41,563 nucleotides of DNA from an uncultured Bacilli bacterium (lineage in GTDB: Bacteria; Bacillota_I; Bacilli_A; RF39; UBA660), in contig CALVPA010000077.1 in the NCBI GenBank assembly GCA_944350395.1, forward strand, positions 1 through 41,563, read 5' to 3'. Positions 40,466 to 41,563 of this stretch are shown here, piece by piece (position 1 is the stretch's first letter; every line of letters starts with the position of its first letter). The notes beneath the pieces were generated by a model, which did no database searches, was not told the DNA's origin, and worked only from the letters and a program-made list of their open reading frames with translations. The translations under genes were made by a program, and so were the position numbers.

Positions 40466-41560
40466 ATGAAAAAGAAAATTTTAAGAAAAAATTTGAAATA
40501 CATAGTACCAATAGTTTTACTTTTATCTATAAGTTTACTCGACATGTATGGAGCAGCCTTTATTAGTCCTTTATATAAAGGAGTCTTAGTAAAACAGAGT
40601 TTATGGGTAGTAGTGGGTTTTATAGTTATGTTTTTAATATATAAAATCGATTTAAAACTTTTACTCAAGTACAGTTTTTTATTTTATATATTAGGATTAG
40701 TACTCCTTTTATTAGTGTTATTTTTTGGAAAAAATGTAAACGGCGCAAATTCGTGGTTTAAAATAGGGCCGGTGTCATTTCAACCGAGTGAATTATTTAA
40801 ATTTTTTTATATTTTATTTTTAGCCAAAGTTATAAATAAACATAAAGGTTCAAGTTTTAAACTGCTTTTAAAGATAATACTAGTAACATTTTTACCATGT
40901 TTACTCATATTTTTAGAACCAGATACTGGCGTCGTACTGATGTATATTCTCATGATGATAGGAGTCATATTCGTAAGTAGGGTAAATAAAAAACAATTGG
41001 CTATAATTTCTCTAATATTTATTGTAGGCATTTCTTCTTTTATGTCGTTATATTTTTTGAAACAGGATTTATTTATTAAAATGTTTGGTACCAGTTTTTT
41101 CTACAGGATGGACAGGTTAGTTTCTTTTGCTGATAATTCTTCATATCAACTTAAAAATGCTTTAGTTGGGATAGGATCGTCTGGCTATCTAGGTATGGGA
41201 ATAACTTCAAAAAAAATCTATATTCCGGAAGTTACGACAGATTTTGTATTTTCTCTTACAATTTGTAATTTTGGACTTTTTGTTGGGGTTTTAGTAATTC
41301 TAATTTATGCTTATCTTTTGTTTAGAATATATTTGGAAATATTTGAAAGCAAAAAATATCTATATAAGTGCATCTTATCGGGAATATTTTCTATGATGTT
41401 TTTTCAAGTTTTAGAACATATTTTTATGAACATGGGACTTACTCCGATAACGGGAATAACTTTGCCATTTTTATCATACGGAGGCTCTAGTTTAATAAGT
41501 TACTTCATGTTATTTGCTCTAATATTAAAAATAACTACTAATAATAGTAGTTATAGTTAG
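40466..41560 (+). CDS. rodA: SEDS-family peptidoglycan glycosyltransferase, RodA type
   Basis: This protein of about 364 aa has ten transmembrane segments. SEDS proteins polymerise lipid II into glycan strands together with a class B PBP. Signatures are GANSWFKIGPVSFQPSELFK, FLEPDTGVVL, the TTDFVFS loop with its Asp, and LTPITGITLPFLSYGGSSL, which is nearer RodA than FtsW. The usual Glu-Glu just after that loop is replaced (SLTICNFGLF). The start is uncertain: ATG 40466 has the membrane-protein N-terminus (MKKKILRKNLKYIVPI) but no clear ribosome-binding site; ATG 40442 is an alternative. The gene is complete and ends 3 bases before the window edge. Confidence 0.88.
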   Translation: MKKKILRKNLKYIVPIVLLLSISLLDMYGAAFISPLYKGVLVKQSLWVVVGFIVMFLIYKIDLKLLLKYSFLFYILGLVLLLLVLFFGKNVNGANSWFKIGPVSFQPSELFKFFYILFLAKVINKHKGSSFKLLLKIILVTFLPCLLIFLEPDTGVVLMYILMMIGVIFVSRVNKKQLAIISLIFIVGISSFMSLYFLKQDLFIKMFGTSFFYRMDRLVSFADNSSYQLKNALVGIGSSGYLGMGITSKKIYIPEVTTDFVFSLTICNFGLFVGVLVILIYAYLLFRIYLEIFESKKYLYKCILSGIFSMMFFQVLEHIFMNMGLTPITGITLPFLSYGGSSLISYFMLFALILKITTNNSSYS

Positions 41561-41563
41561 AAT

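Noticed and set aside
1..41563. UGA read as Trp (Mollicutes code)
   Set aside because: Conserved Trp positions use TGG, and several genes (dnaB, deoD, sirA, 20254) end properly at TGA.
1..41563. CRISPR array, insertion sequence or prophage
   Set aside because: No spaced direct repeats of array type, no transposase or integrase, and no phage structural genes were seen.

Overview
The window is AT-rich DNA from a low-GC, Gram-positive-type anaerobe. DnaB and DnaI primosome proteins, EzrA, RNase Y, MurT/GatD, YlbJ/YlbL, a SirA-YneF pair and infC-rpmI-rplT with an L20-type leader all point to class Bacilli. A two-cluster [FeFe] hydrogenase and a short archaeal-type prolyl-tRNA synthetase suggest a gut-type, fermentative, deep-branching lineage near Erysipelotrichia or the uncultured walled relatives of Mollicutes (inference). 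TGG encodes Trp and TGA is used as stop, so the standard code applies. I see no insertion sequence, prophage or CRISPR array.

Layout. 1-4.5 kb: the 3' end of gpmI, a DUF368 membrane protein, a two-gene ABC exporter and a small secreted protein whose ribosome-binding site lies in a hairpin. 4.5-8.9 kb: a small membrane protein, tRNA-His, an acetyltransferase, an ABC exporter and cardiolipin synthase. 8.9-11.1 kb (minus): a GT-C glycosyltransferase and a class B sortase homologue lacking all catalytic residues. 11.1-14 kb: proS and an [FeFe] hydrogenase, divergent from promoters that share one palindromic -35 hexamer. 14-20 kb: a VTT/DedA protein, rmuC, ylbJ (minus), ylbL, a probable orphan small RNA (minus), a small membrane protein and recG. 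20-24.7 kb: a surface-anchored protein of unknown role, two small unknowns, infC-rpmI-rplT with attenuator leader, and rpsD (minus) with a pseudoknotted leader. 24.9-30.9 kb: ezrA, a CapA-like lipoprotein, a cysteine desulfurase-thiI pair, sirA and yneF. 30.9-34.7 kb (minus): deoD-add (purine salvage) and murT-gatD (lipid II amidation family), with gatD lacking its glutaminase residues. 34.8-41.5 kb: recA, rny, dnaB-dnaI, rpsU, a small unknown gene (minus) and a RodA-type SEDS polymerase.

Common threads. Many genes concern the cell envelope and division (DUF368, VTT, cls, sortase-like protein, GT-C, EzrA, MurT/GatD, SEDS). Two of them, the sortase-like protein and GatD, look like pseudoenzymes. 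Transcription units are very compact: a -10 box often lies only 6-9 nt before an AGGTG(A/G)-type Shine-Dalgarno sequence, and terminators abut the next promoter. The most notable noncoding item is a roughly 107-nt minus-strand RNA gene at about 17637-17744 with its own promoter, three hairpins, a C-rich segment and an intrinsic terminator. All calls rest on reading the sequence; no database search was run.
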